Translations under genes and position numbers: made by a program
The notes under the pieces: generated by a model
What the model was told of the DNA's origin: nothing
The model's input: the letters and a program-made list of their open reading frames with translations, nothing else
Databases searched by the model: none
Shown: piece after piece, positions 1 through 8,564 of the stretch
Numbering within the stretch: position 1 is the first letter of the stretch
Layout: every line of letters starts with the position of its first letter
NCBI GenBank assembly: GCA_963839365.1
Contig: CAWIUT010000001.1
Coordinates: 248,001 to 312,000, forward strand
Source of the DNA: DASSKA01 sp963839365
GTDB lineage: Bacteria; Actinomycetota; Actinomycetes; Propionibacteriales; Nocardioidaceae
Reading direction: 5' to 3'
DNA length: 64,000 bases

Positions 1-263
1 AGCCACGGCAACCGCCCCGCTCCACCGCACCCTCCGGTGCGTTCTCGGACCGGTCCGCGCCGATCTGCTGAGCGGGTTCGGTGCACGCGATGGGGACATG
101 GGCGTCTCCTGTTCGAACGACCTGCCTGCTGCCGTTCCATCGTGGAGCGAGAGCGGGTCGTTGTCATCCCCCTTCGTCACCACTGCCCGGGTCCTTGACC
201 TGGACCGTGAAGCCAGCGGTGGCCGCCGATCCCCCGGTCCGACCAGGAGAGCGACGCCGCAGC
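1..263. other. No gene recognised at window start
   Basis: I see no convincing coding frame, RNA or repeat in these first 263 bases. The open frames on the plus strand are arginine/proline-rich and read as shadows of GC-rich DNA. The preceding gene, if any, lies outside the window. Confidence 0.5.
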
Positions 264-1787
264 TCAGGGAGCGCGACCCGGGCGCTCGCGCCACTCCAGC
301 GCCAGCCAGAGCTCGACCCGGACGCCCGGTTCTCCTAGATCCCGGCCAAGCAGCTGGGCGGTCTTGGCGATCCTGTTCCGGACCGTGTTGCGGTGCACCC
401 CGAGGGTGGCCGCGGCACGGTCCCAGCTGCCCCCATCGGCCAGCCACGTGCGCAGTGTGGTCTCCAACCGCGCGGCGTCGGGACGATCGAGTATCGGTGC
501 GAGGAGCGACGCCGAGAGCCCCTCGGCGGCTTGCCGGTCGACCAGGTCCTGGAACCGGAGCCCGGTCTGCCCCCGACCTGCGGGCCGGCGCGCTTCCATC
601 CGGGCAGCGGCCAGCCGCCGACGGGCCTGCCGTGCCGCTGTCGGCAAGTCGCTCCAGGCGCACGGCTCCGAGAGGCCGACCGGGGCAGGAGCGAGCGCCT
701 GCACGATCCGGGAAGGGCGGGCGCGCTCAGGGACGACGGCAACCGCCGTGTCGCCGTCGTCCACGCGCAGCACGCTGCGGACAGAGACCGCGAAGTCGTC
801 CTGCCAGCGTTGCTGGTCCGGTGCGGCTGCGAGCCCGGAAGGGGGCGCACAGGCAACCACCCGCCACTGCTCGTCGGGCGGGAGCCGGAAGGCGCGGGAG
901 ACGGGCGCCTCGAGCGAGGCCTGGTCGCCGCCGGTGGCGGCACGTGCCACGGCGGCGCCGAGGGCGCCCAGCCGTGCCGTCGACACGTGGCCGGCCACCA
1001 GGGAGATCACCGTGGCGGCGATGTTGACGAGTCCGTGGCCGGCCGGCGGCAGCTGCGTCGATGAGGTGACGGCGAGCACCATCGGTCGTGCCGCCACGTC
1101 CAGGAGCTGGGCGATGACGTGCCGGCCCGGCTCGTGGACGGCCACCGCCAGGTGCTCGTGCCCCGGCGACAACAGCTCGGCGACCACCTCGTCCACGTCC
1201 GCGACCGGCGAGCCTGAGGACCACCGGGAGCGCTCCGCGGGAGCGACGAGCAGCACCCCGGCGCCCAGGTGGGAGCCGACCGCGTTCACGACAGCCTGCA
1301 GCGGGTCCGGGCGGGCGGCCGCAGCGACGATCCCTCGTTGCGCCCGGGCCACCAGCTCGGTGGCCCGGAGCCGCCCCTCCTCCAGCGCCCTGACGTGTGC
1401 CTCGCTGATCGCGACGAACGGTACGGACGGGGGCACTTCGAGCAGCATCAGGCCCTTCGCCTCGCACGCCGCCGTGAGCCGGGGTGGCACCTTCCGGTAC
1501 ACCGGGTGGACCCCGAACCCGAGACCGATCACGCCGGCGGCCACCAGCCGGGCGACGTACTCGTCGGTCGCGGCCGCAGACTTCGGAAGGTGGACGCCGG
1601 CACTCAGCAGCAGCTCGTGGCCACGCAGGTACGGCGTGGGGTCGGGAACCTCGCTGACGTGCACCCACCGCACCGGCTGTGCGGCACCGTGGCCGGCGAC
1701 CAGGACCCGCAGCTCCGGCACCGCCCGTAACAGGTCCGCGACCGTCACGACGGTGCTGGACACATCGTCCAGATGCCGTGCTGGCAT
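264..1787 (-). CDS. PucR family transcriptional regulator
   Basis: A 507-residue regulator. The N-terminal third (about residues 15-135) matches the PucR N-terminal domain, with the typical stretch WVHVSEVPDPTPYLRGHELL. The C-terminus holds the PucR helix-turn-helix (HTH_30) ending in AATLGVHRNTVRNRIAK and a short tail. The family regulates purine, ureide, polyamine and other nitrogen-compound catabolism, often acting on a divergent neighbour. Here it is divergent to an NCS1 permease, nitrilase and ureohydrolase operon, with 109 bases between starts, so it is inferred to control that operon in response to its substrate. The effector is not visible from sequence. Start is the ATG at 1787. Confidence 0.9.
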   Translation of the reverse strand: MPARHLDDVSSTVVTVADLLRAVPELRVLVAGHGAAQPVRWVHVSEVPDPTPYLRGHELLLSAGVHLPKSAAATDEYVARLVAAGVIGLGFGVHPVYRKVPPRLTAACEAKGLMLLEVPPSVPFVAISEAHVRALEEGRLRATELVARAQRGIVAAAARPDPLQAVVNAVGSHLGAGVLLVAPAERSRWSSGSPVADVDEVVAELLSPGHEHLAVAVHEPGRHVIAQLLDVAARPMVLAVTSSTQLPPAGHGLVNIAATVISLVAGHVSTARLGALGAAVARAATGGDQASLEAPVSRAFRLPPDEQWRVVACAPPSGLAAAPDQQRWQDDFAVSVRSVLRVDDGDTAVAVVPERARPSRIVQALAPAPVGLSEPCAWSDLPTAARQARRRLAAARMEARRPAGRGQTGLRFQDLVDRQAAEGLSASLLAPILDRPDAARLETTLRTWLADGGSWDRAAATLGVHRNTVRNRIAKTAQLLGRDLGEPGVRVELWLALEWRERPGRAP

Positions 1788-1896
1788 GTACGAAATCTAC
1801 ATCGGCCGACGGCCGACGGCAGGCAGAAAATCGCCATGAGGTCGCGGCGACCGCCATGCGAGGCGCCCCGGCACGCCGAGAGGAAGGTGTGCACAG

Positions 1897-3333
1897 ATGG
1901 CTGTCACAGAGGCCAGGCCCCAAGGCCGGCCGGTCGTAGAAATCCACTCCATCGACTACGTACCGCCCTCCGAGCGGCACGGCAAGGTCTGGCACCAGGG
2001 ACCGTTCTGGTTCACCGGGAACTTCGTGCTCGCGACCATGGTGACCGGGTACATCGGCCCCTCCCTCGGGCTGGCGGTCGGATGGTCGGTTCTCGCGGTC
2101 AGCCTAGGGGCGTCCTTCGGCACCTTGTTCATGTGCTTCCACGCCAACCAGGGACCGACCATGGGGCTGCCGCAGATGATCCAGTCCCGGGCGCAGTGGG
2201 GCGTGCGCGGCGCGATCTTCCCCTTCGTCGCGGTCGTCTTCGTCTACATCGGGTTCAACGTCTTCGACGTGATCCTGGCCGCGGAGGGATTCGACACCGT
2301 GCTGCCGGCACCGAACGCGGTGTGGTACGTCATCCTCGTGGCGGTGGCGGTACTCATCGCGATCGTGGGCTTCGACCTGCTGATGCTGGTGCAGCGGTGG
2401 CTCAGCTACCTGCTGATCCTCGTCTTCGCCGTCATCACCATCCAGGCCGTCCAGTCGCTGGACCTGGGCTCACAGATAGCGCAGGGCGGCAGCTTCTCCG
2501 GCGCATCGTTCCTGATCGTCTTCGCCGCCGCGGCCGGGTACCAGATCTCCTATGCCGTCTACGTGTCGGACTACTCCCGCTATCTCCCGGAGGACTCCAG
2601 TGCCACCGGGGTGATCTTGTGGACCTATCTCGGCGCCGCCGGTTCTGCCATCTGGCTGATGTCGCTCGGGGCGGTGCTGGGCTCGGCTCTCCCGGGCTCC
2701 GATGTCGTCACGACGGTCCGGCACGTCGGAGACTCCCTGCTCTCCGGGTTCGGGACCTTCACCGTGATCGTCTCCGCGGTCGCCCTGGTCACGATCATGT
2801 CGGTGAACGCATACGGCGCCATGTTGACCAGCGCGAGCGGAGTCGACGCCTTCAAGAAGGTGAACCCGACGGTCCGGCTCCGGGTGGTGGGCATCGTGGT
2901 GGTGTCCACAATCGCGTTCCTCATCGCCTTGTTGATCCCGACCAACTACCTGGGCAGCTTCAACAACTTCGTGCTCCTGATGCTGTACTTCCTGGTCCCC
3001 TGGACAGCAGTGAACCTGGTCGACTTCTACTTCGTCCGGCACGGCCACTACGCCATCCTCGAGATCTTCAACCCCGCGGGCATCTACCACCGATGGGCCT
3101 GGCGCGGGCTGGTCGCCTACTTCGCCGGGCTGGCGTGCATGGTCCCGTTCGTGGCGCTCACCTTCTACGAGGGGCCGGTCACCAAGCTGCTCGGTGGTGC
3201 CGACATCTCCTTCGCCATCGGGCTGGCGGTTGCCGGAGGCCTGTACTACCTGTTCGCCCGCAGCCTCGACCTGTCAGCTGAGCGGGAGGCAGTCGAAGCG
3301 AGTCGCGTGGCGCTCCTGAGCGGCACGCCATGA
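1897..3333 (+). CDS. NCS1 family nucleobase/allantoin-type permease
   Basis: A 478-residue polytopic membrane protein of about 12 hydrophobic segments, of normal length for the NCS1 (purine-cytosine permease) family. Family-like stretches include FWFTGNFVLATMVTGYIGPS near the N-terminus and NFVLLMLYFLVPWTAVNLVD in the last third. NCS1 proteins import cytosine, purines, allantoin, hydantoins or related nitrogen compounds by cation symport. A GAGGAAGG ribosome site lies 9 bases before the ATG. The stop overlaps the next ATG by 4 bases (ATGA), so it is translationally coupled to the hydrolase. The transported compound is unknown; context suggests a guanidino or amide compound. Confidence 0.88.
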   Translation: MAVTEARPQGRPVVEIHSIDYVPPSERHGKVWHQGPFWFTGNFVLATMVTGYIGPSLGLAVGWSVLAVSLGASFGTLFMCFHANQGPTMGLPQMIQSRAQWGVRGAIFPFVAVVFVYIGFNVFDVILAAEGFDTVLPAPNAVWYVILVAVAVLIAIVGFDLLMLVQRWLSYLLILVFAVITIQAVQSLDLGSQIAQGGSFSGASFLIVFAAAAGYQISYAVYVSDYSRYLPEDSSATGVILWTYLGAAGSAIWLMSLGAVLGSALPGSDVVTTVRHVGDSLLSGFGTFTVIVSAVALVTIMSVNAYGAMLTSASGVDAFKKVNPTVRLRVVGIVVVSTIAFLIALLIPTNYLGSFNNFVLLMLYFLVPWTAVNLVDFYFVRHGHYAILEIFNPAGIYHRWAWRGLVAYFAGLACMVPFVALTFYEGPVTKLLGGADISFAIGLAVAGGLYYLFARSLDLSAEREAVEASRVALLSGTP

Positions 3334-4208
3334 CTGCTGCGCCGAGCGCCGGCACCAGCGCCGGAGGTACTACGGTGGTGGCCTGCTGCCAGCTGCACCT
3401 GCAAGTGGGCGACAGTGCCGGAAACCGAGCCCGCGCCGAGACCGCAGTCCGGCGCGCCGCCGCCTCCGGAGCCAGGATTGTGGTGCTTCCCGAGCTGACG
3501 ACCAGCGGCTACAGCTTCGCCGACGCGCGAGAGGCCGCTTCTCTGGCGGAGCCGGTGCCCGGACCGTCCACCTCGCACTGGCAGAAGCAGGCAGCCGACC
3601 TCGGGCTCACCATCGTCGCCGGCGTGTGTGAGGACGGCGGACAGGCCGGGTTGTTCAACACCGCCGTGGTCGTGCACCGCCGCGGAGTGCTGGCCGTCTA
3701 CCGGAAGGCGCACCTGTGGGACCGGGAGAAGCTGGTCTTCACCGCTGGAGACCAGCCGCCGCCGGTCGTCAGCGTCGAGGGCTGTCGCCTCTCAGTCATG
3801 GTCTGCTACGACGTGGAGTTCCCCGAGTGGGTCCGGTTGCCGGCCCTGCAAGGGGCCGACCTGCTGTGCATCCCCGCCAACTGGCCGCGCTTCCCCCGGC
3901 CAGAAGCTGAACGCCCGATGGAGATCGTGCGGGTGCAGGCAGCGGCCTCGGTGAACCGGATGTTCATCGCCGCGTGCGACCGGGTCGGGGCCGAGCGCGG
4001 CAACGACTGGGTAGGCGGCTCCGTGATCGTCGACGCGGACGGCTGGCCACTGGCCGGCGGCTACGCCTCCCCCGATGCGCAAGTGCTGCTCGCGCAGTGC
4101 CGTCTCGATGAAGCACGGGACAAGTCGATCAGCCCTCACAACGACGTCCAGGCCGACCGCAGGCCCGAGATGTACGCACGCTGCATCCTCGAGGAGGGCG
4201 TCCGATGA
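3330..4208 (+). CDS. Carbon-nitrogen hydrolase (nitrilase superfamily amidase)
   Basis: A 292-residue nitrilase-superfamily hydrolase. The catalytic triad is visible: Glu in VVLPELTTSGY, Lys in AVYRKAHLWDREK and Cys in SVMVCYDVEFPEW. The family hydrolyses amides, carbamoyl compounds or nitriles; N-carbamoylputrescine amidase and 4-guanidinobutyramide amidase are members. It sits between the permease and a ureohydrolase and overlaps both by 4 bases, so the three form one transcript. An amide-cleaving step before or after guanidine hydrolysis is inferred. Exact substrate is undetermined. Confidence 0.88.
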   Translation: MTAAPSAGTSAGGTTVVACCQLHLQVGDSAGNRARAETAVRRAAASGARIVVLPELTTSGYSFADAREAASLAEPVPGPSTSHWQKQAADLGLTIVAGVCEDGGQAGLFNTAVVVHRRGVLAVYRKAHLWDREKLVFTAGDQPPPVVSVEGCRLSVMVCYDVEFPEWVRLPALQGADLLCIPANWPRFPRPEAERPMEIVRVQAAASVNRMFIAACDRVGAERGNDWVGGSVIVDADGWPLAGGYASPDAQVLLAQCRLDEARDKSISPHNDVQADRRPEMYARCILEEGVR

Positions 4209-5164
4209 CAGTTGAGCGTGACCAGGTCCAAGGACCGGTGGACGCCACCCGGATCCCTCGCTACGCGGGGCCGGCAACGTTTGCGCGGCTGCCGCGCATC
4301 GAGGACGTGAGCGAGACCGACATCGCGATCCTCGGTATCCCTTTCGACTCGGGCGTGAGCTACCGCCCCGGCGCCCGCTTCGGGCCCGGGCACATCCGGG
4401 CATCGTCGAAGCTGCTGCGGCCCTACAACCCTGCCCTGGAGACCATGCCGTTCGCGAACCTGCAGGTGGCCGACGCGGGAGACCTGGCCGTGAACCCGTT
4501 CGACATCCAGGCGGCGATCCAGCAGATCGAGGATGGCGCCTCCACGCTGTCGACCGGCGATCGTCGCATCCTCAGCCTCGGTGGCGACCACACCATCGCG
4601 CTGCCCCTCCTGCGGGTGGCCGCCAGCCGCTTCGGGCCGCTGGCCGTGCTGCACTTCGATGCGCACCTCGATACGTGGGACACCTACTTCGGCGCGGCGT
4701 ACACGCACGGGACACCGTTCCGACGGGCCTCCGAGGAGGGCCTCCTGGACAGGTCCCGCTGTCTGCACGTCGGGACCCGGGGCCCGCTCTACGCCGACAC
4801 CGACCTGAGCGACGACACCAACCTCGGCTTCGACGTGATCCCGAGCACCGACTTCACGGTGCAGGGCATCGCGGAGATCACCGAACGGATGGAACGGCGA
4901 CTCCGCGCCGGACCGGTCTACGTGTCGGTCGACGTCGACGTGCTCGACCCATCCCACGCACCGGGGACCGGAACCCCGGAGGCAGGCGGCCTGAGCTCGC
5001 GCGAGCTGCTCGCGCTGCTCAGAGACCTGTCGCACCTCAACATCGTCGGCGCGGACATCGTCGAGGTGGCGCCGGCCTACGACCACGCAGAGATCACCGG
5101 CATCGCGGCGGCACACATTGCCTACGAGATCACCTCCGCCATGGGCGCCTGCCGATCGGGGTGA
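4205..5164 (+). CDS. Agmatinase/guanidinobutyrase-type ureohydrolase
   Basis: A 319-residue arginase/agmatinase family enzyme that hydrolyses a guanidino group to urea with a dinuclear metal centre. All metal motifs are present: GGDHTIALPLL, the DAHLD motif in VLHFDAHLDTWD, and SVDVDVLDPSHAPGTGTPEA. Length matches agmatinases and guanidinobutyrases. It overlaps the upstream amidase by 4 bases. Paired with a nitrilase-type amidase it fits the arginine-oxygenase route (4-guanidinobutyramide to 4-guanidinobutyrate to GABA plus urea) as well as an agmatine route; guanidine hydrolases are also in this family. Family is certain, substrate is not. Confidence 0.9.
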   Translation: MTVERDQVQGPVDATRIPRYAGPATFARLPRIEDVSETDIAILGIPFDSGVSYRPGARFGPGHIRASSKLLRPYNPALETMPFANLQVADAGDLAVNPFDIQAAIQQIEDGASTLSTGDRRILSLGGDHTIALPLLRVAASRFGPLAVLHFDAHLDTWDTYFGAAYTHGTPFRRASEEGLLDRSRCLHVGTRGPLYADTDLSDDTNLGFDVIPSTDFTVQGIAEITERMERRLRAGPVYVSVDVDVLDPSHAPGTGTPEAGGLSSRELLALLRDLSHLNIVGADIVEVAPAYDHAEITGIAAAHIAYEITSAMGACRSG

Positions 5165-5216
5165 GCTCCCGGATCGACCCGGCCGGGAGTCACCTGCCCC
5201 GCTTCTGGTCCACGAC

Positions 5217-6584
5217 TTACGGTGAGCCCGGTGCGTCCTTCCGGCGAGCCAGAGACGCCTGGTCGAGCTTGATGACGACGGTGAGCCCGCCCCCCGGGGT
5301 CTCTTCGAGTGTGATCGTTCCGCCGTTGGCGGTGACGAGGCGATGCACGATGGACAGCCCCAGCCCCGTCCCGCCGGAGTCCTTGCGGTCCGTGGCGAAC
5401 CGATGGAAGGCGACCTCGCGTTGCCGATCGGTCATGCCCGGCCCGTCGTCGGCCAACGACAACTCTGCGGTCTCTCCATCGCCGCTGGTCCGGACCCGGA
5501 CCCAGCTCGGCGGCGGCTCGAGGTCGAAGCTGTTGGCGAGCAGGTTGTCCAATATCTGGTCGAGGTGGTCGCGCACGACCCGGGCGCCGGTGTCCCCAAC
5601 GTGGTCGAGGTGAAGATCGATGCCACGTTCGCTTGCGAGTGGCGCCCATACCTCCAGCCGGTCGGCGACCAGAGCCCGCAGATCGACCTGCTCCGCGGGC
5701 GCAGTCGCAGCCTCGGCGCGTGCCACCGTCAGCAGACCGTCGACCAGGCGGGACAGCCTGCTCAGCTCGTCCAGAACACCCTGGGCCTCCGGGGATCGCT
5801 CGCCGTCCTCGTGGAAGAGCAGCTCCAGCCGCAGCCGGAGCGCAGACAACGGCGTCCGCAGCTGGTGCGAGACGTCGGCGACCACGCCGCGGTGGCTGGC
5901 CACCAAGGAGTCCAGTCTGGCCGCCATGGTGTCGAACGTCGTCGCCAGACGACGGGCCTCGGCCGGACCGGCGACATCGCCGACGCGCGCGTCGAGCGTC
6001 CCCATGCCGACTGCTCGCGCGGCTCGCTCCAGCCGCCTCAGGGGAGCCGACGCCCATCGCGAGAGCCACGAGGCCAAGCCGAAGGCGATCAGGCACGTGG
6101 CGGCCGCGACCCCGGCCAAGGTGAGCCAGAGGGCGTGGATCCGCCCTTCGAGCGGCTCGGTCGGGCGAGCCAGGACGACCCTTCCCGAGCCCGGAGGGTC
6201 GACTCCGACAGGAGCAGCGGCCAGCAACGCCGACTCCCCGGCCACTCCGGGCTCGGTGGCAGTCGTCGTCCCTCCGGAGGCCAGGGCTCGAGGCACGCTG
6301 AAGCCGATCCCCGCGGTCGCGGTGACTCGCCCGGCACGGTCGAGGAGAGCGACACCTTGACCGGCGCCGAGCAGCCGCCGCAGCTCACTCGCGGAGGGCG
6401 CGTTGCTTTGGTGGTCGGCGAGCCTCTCCTCCATCACGCTCGCGATGGCTCGAGCCTGGCCGAGGGTGGCGTCGGCGTAGTCGTGCCGGTACTGCGAGGC
6501 CGTCTGCAGCCCCAGCGGTAGCACGGCGCCGGCGAGCACGACAACGACCAGGATGAGAAAGGCGCCCAGGAGTCGGCGGATCAC
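5217..6584 (-). CDS. Sensor histidine kinase (HAMP, HisKA, HATPase)
   Basis: A two-pass membrane sensor kinase of 455 residues. TM1 is at the extreme N-terminus (RRLLGAFLILVVVVLAG), then an extracytoplasmic sensor of about 120 residues, TM2, a HAMP linker, the phosphoacceptor box VADVSHQLRTPLSAL, the N box DNLLANSFD, DDGPGM and TGLGLSIVHR. The GTG start at 6584 is chosen because it overlaps the response-regulator stop (GTGA) and places TM1 at the N-terminus; the frame remains open further upstream but only inside the regulator gene. It phosphorylates the neighbouring regulator. The signal is unknown. Confidence 0.9.
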   Translation of the reverse strand: MIRRLLGAFLILVVVVLAGAVLPLGLQTASQYRHDYADATLGQARAIASVMEERLADHQSNAPSASELRRLLGAGQGVALLDRAGRVTATAGIGFSVPRALASGGTTTATEPGVAGESALLAAAPVGVDPPGSGRVVLARPTEPLEGRIHALWLTLAGVAAATCLIAFGLASWLSRWASAPLRRLERAARAVGMGTLDARVGDVAGPAEARRLATTFDTMAARLDSLVASHRGVVADVSHQLRTPLSALRLRLELLFHEDGERSPEAQGVLDELSRLSRLVDGLLTVARAEAATAPAEQVDLRALVADRLEVWAPLASERGIDLHLDHVGDTGARVVRDHLDQILDNLLANSFDLEPPPSWVRVRTSGDGETAELSLADDGPGMTDRQREVAFHRFATDRKDSGGTGLGLSIVHRLVTANGGTITLEETPGGGLTVVIKLDQASLARRKDAPGSP

Positions 6585-7249
6585 GGCCGGGGCCCGAGAC
6601 GGAAGCCGCGGCCATAGACGGTCTCGATCACGGCAGGGTCCCCGAGCTTGCGGCGCAGTGCAGCGATGTGGACGTCGAGCACCTTCGTCGGGCCGTACCA
6701 GTGCTCGTCCCACACCCGGCTGAAGATCTCCTCCCGGGAAATGACACGCCCGGGGTCCTCGATCAGCGTCCGCAAGATGTCGAACTCCCGGCCGGTCACC
6801 GCTACCCCCTGGCCATCGAGCAGCACGCGACGGGAGCGCTCGTCGACGGTGAGCCTGCCGTGCCGAAACACGCCGACCAGCTCCGGATGGGATCGACGCA
6901 GGACAGCCCTGATCCGTGCGGTGAGCTCCGCGAAGCCGAACGGCTTCACCAGGTAGTCGTCCGCACCGAGGTCGAGCGCGGTCACCCGGTCCGCCTCCTC
7001 GGCGCGGGCGGTGATGACGAGGATGGGTACGTCACTGCGCTCGCGCAGGCGCCGGCACACGTCGGTGCCGTCCATGTCGGGGAGCCCGAGGTCGAGCAGT
7101 ACGACGTCTGCCAGGTCGACCGACTCGACGGCTGCGGCTCCGGTCGCCACCTGCTCGACGTGATGGCCCTCCCGACGAAGCCCCGCCGCGATCTGGCTGG
7201 CGATGCTCCGGTCGTCCTCGACGACCAGCACACGCGTCAGCCCGTCCAC
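6581..7249 (-). CDS. OmpR/PhoB-family response regulator
   Basis: A 222-residue regulator with an N-terminal receiver domain (VLVVEDD acidic pocket, phospho-Asp in VVLLDLGLPDMDG, Lys in DYLVKPF) and a C-terminal winged helix ending VIETVYGRGFRLGPRP. GTG at 7249 gives the usual length; an in-frame GTG at 7279 is a possible alternative. The gene is 5' of and coupled to the kinase. It is divergent to the DoxX-Rieske gene, so control of that gene, and autoregulation, is inferred. Confidence 0.9.
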   Translation of the reverse strand: MDGLTRVLVVEDDRSIASQIAAGLRREGHHVEQVATGAAAVESVDLADVVLLDLGLPDMDGTDVCRRLRERSDVPILVITARAEEADRVTALDLGADDYLVKPFGFAELTARIRAVLRRSHPELVGVFRHGRLTVDERSRRVLLDGQGVAVTGREFDILRTLIEDPGRVISREEIFSRVWDEHWYGPTKVLDVHIAALRRKLGDPAVIETVYGRGFRLGPRP

Positions 7250-7312
7250 GACGCTCGATGAGCCCTCGACGCTCTCCACGTCGCCACCGTACGGCAGGCC
7301 CAGACGCGGCGC

Positions 7313-7331
7313 GTTCGAACGCCGTCTGAAC
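7313..7331. promoter_or_regulatory. Candidate response-regulator binding site
   Basis: Two similar 8-mers, GTTCGAAC (7313-7320) and GTCTGAAC (7324-7331), repeat at an 11-base pitch in the intergenic space between the divergent response regulator and DoxX-Rieske genes. Tandem half-sites at 10-11 base spacing are typical for OmpR-family regulators. No transcription data; the assignment is by position and spacing only. Confidence 0.3.
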
Positions 7332-7357
7332 GGTTTCTTTGCTCTTCGAGCCGCAGT

Positions 7358-8500
7358 ATGTACGGCATGGCGCCCACGAACCGTCCTCCCAGGCATGACC
7401 TCGACCGAAACCGCACCTCCCAGGCTCCTCCGTGGGCGCTGGGGCCGGAATGGGCCGGGCTCGGCCTGCGGCAGCTGGGCTGGGTGCTGATGCCGCTCCG
7501 GGCGTTCCTCGGGTTCACGTTCACCTACGCCGGGCTGCAGAAGCTCGCCGATCCGTCGTTCTTCGACGCCAGCTCGCCAACCTCGGTGCAGCACCAGATG
7601 GCGATGGTGGCACCCACCAGCCCGATCGGCTTCCTCGTCCGGCTGAGCCTGCATGCGGGGGTCCTGGTCGGCCTGCTGATCGCTCTTGCCGAGCTCGCGG
7701 TCGGGGTGGCCACCCTGCTCGGGCTCAAGGCCAGGCTGGCCGCCGTCGGCGGAGCCCTGCTTGCGCTCACCTTCTTCCTGACCATGAGCTGGACGACCTC
7801 CCCTTACTTCTACGGCGCCGACATCGTGTTCCTGTTCGCCTGGACCCCGTTCGTCCTGGTCGGGTCCGCCGACGTCCTGTCCGTGGATGCTTGGCTCCAT
7901 GACCGAGCTCTCGCACGCGGACTCGACGGTCGTGCCGCCCCTGGCGGGGCGGCCGAGGAGGACGAAGCCGCGCGAGCCAGGCAGCGTCGGGCCATCGTGC
8001 TCACCGGCGGCGCCACCGTGCTGGCGGCGGCACTGACGGCCTTCTTCGGAAGGCTGGCCAGCGCCTCCACTGCCGGGCGCTCCCTCCAGTCCTCGCCGTC
8101 ATCCCACGGCCTGAAGCCGTCACCTCACAGCCCGAAGAAGCAGCAGACGAGTCACCAACAGCCGACCTCCCACTCAACGTCACACCAGAAGCAGTCCGGG
8201 ACCAAGATCGGGTCAGCGAAGCGCTTGCCGGTAGGCCAGGCGGGACAGTTCACCGACCCTGCAAGCGGATCGCCGGCATGGGTGGTCCGGCTGTCGCAGC
8301 AGCGCTGCGTCGCCTTCAGCGCGATCTGCACCCATGCCGGTTGCACGGTCGGCTACCAGGCGTCGTCCCAGGAGTTCATCTGCCCCTGCCACGGCGGGAC
8401 CTACAACGCACGCACCGGGCAGGTGCTGGCGGGCCCGCCGCCGGCGCCGCTGAGGAAGATCCCCGCCCGCATCGCTGACGGTCAGATCTACGTGGACTGA
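7358..8500 (+). CDS. DoxX/DoxD-like membrane protein fused to a Rieske domain
   Basis: A 380-residue fusion. The N-terminal half is a four-helix DoxX/DoxD-type membrane domain (FLGFTFTYAGLQKLADPSFF at the start of TM1). A further hydrophobic segment follows an acidic/Arg-rich linker, then a Ser/Gln/His-rich spacer (about residues 245-285). The C-terminal 100 residues are a Rieske 2Fe-2S domain with both ligand boxes: CTHAGC at 324-329 and CPCHG at 342-346, which supply Cys and His ligands and the two disulfide cysteines. Predicted to be a membrane-anchored electron carrier linked to the quinone pool. The partner oxidoreductase is unknown. Divergent from the two-component system. Confidence 0.88.
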   Translation: MYGMAPTNRPPRHDLDRNRTSQAPPWALGPEWAGLGLRQLGWVLMPLRAFLGFTFTYAGLQKLADPSFFDASSPTSVQHQMAMVAPTSPIGFLVRLSLHAGVLVGLLIALAELAVGVATLLGLKARLAAVGGALLALTFFLTMSWTTSPYFYGADIVFLFAWTPFVLVGSADVLSVDAWLHDRALARGLDGRAAPGGAAEEDEAARARQRRAIVLTGGATVLAAALTAFFGRLASASTAGRSLQSSPSSHGLKPSPHSPKKQQTSHQQPTSHSTSHQKQSGTKIGSAKRLPVGQAGQFTDPASGSPAWVVRLSQQRCVAFSAICTHAGCTVGYQASSQEFICPCHGGTYNARTGQVLAGPPPAPLRKIPARIADGQIYVD

Positions 8501-8564
8501 GACGACCCGCCCCGCTCGGGAAGACCGAGGGAGGGATCGAGCCGACCGCCAAGACACGACGCGC

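Noticed and set aside
364..1839. Long plus-strand open frame of about 490 codons opposite the PucR gene
   Set aside because: Ser/Arg/Ala-rich with no domain; it is the antisense shadow of the well-supported PucR regulator, as expected in GC-rich DNA.
2470..3090. Minus-strand frame rich in Asp, Glu and Gly inside the permease gene
   Set aside because: Composition is an antisense artefact of a hydrophobic membrane-protein gene; no start signal or homology.
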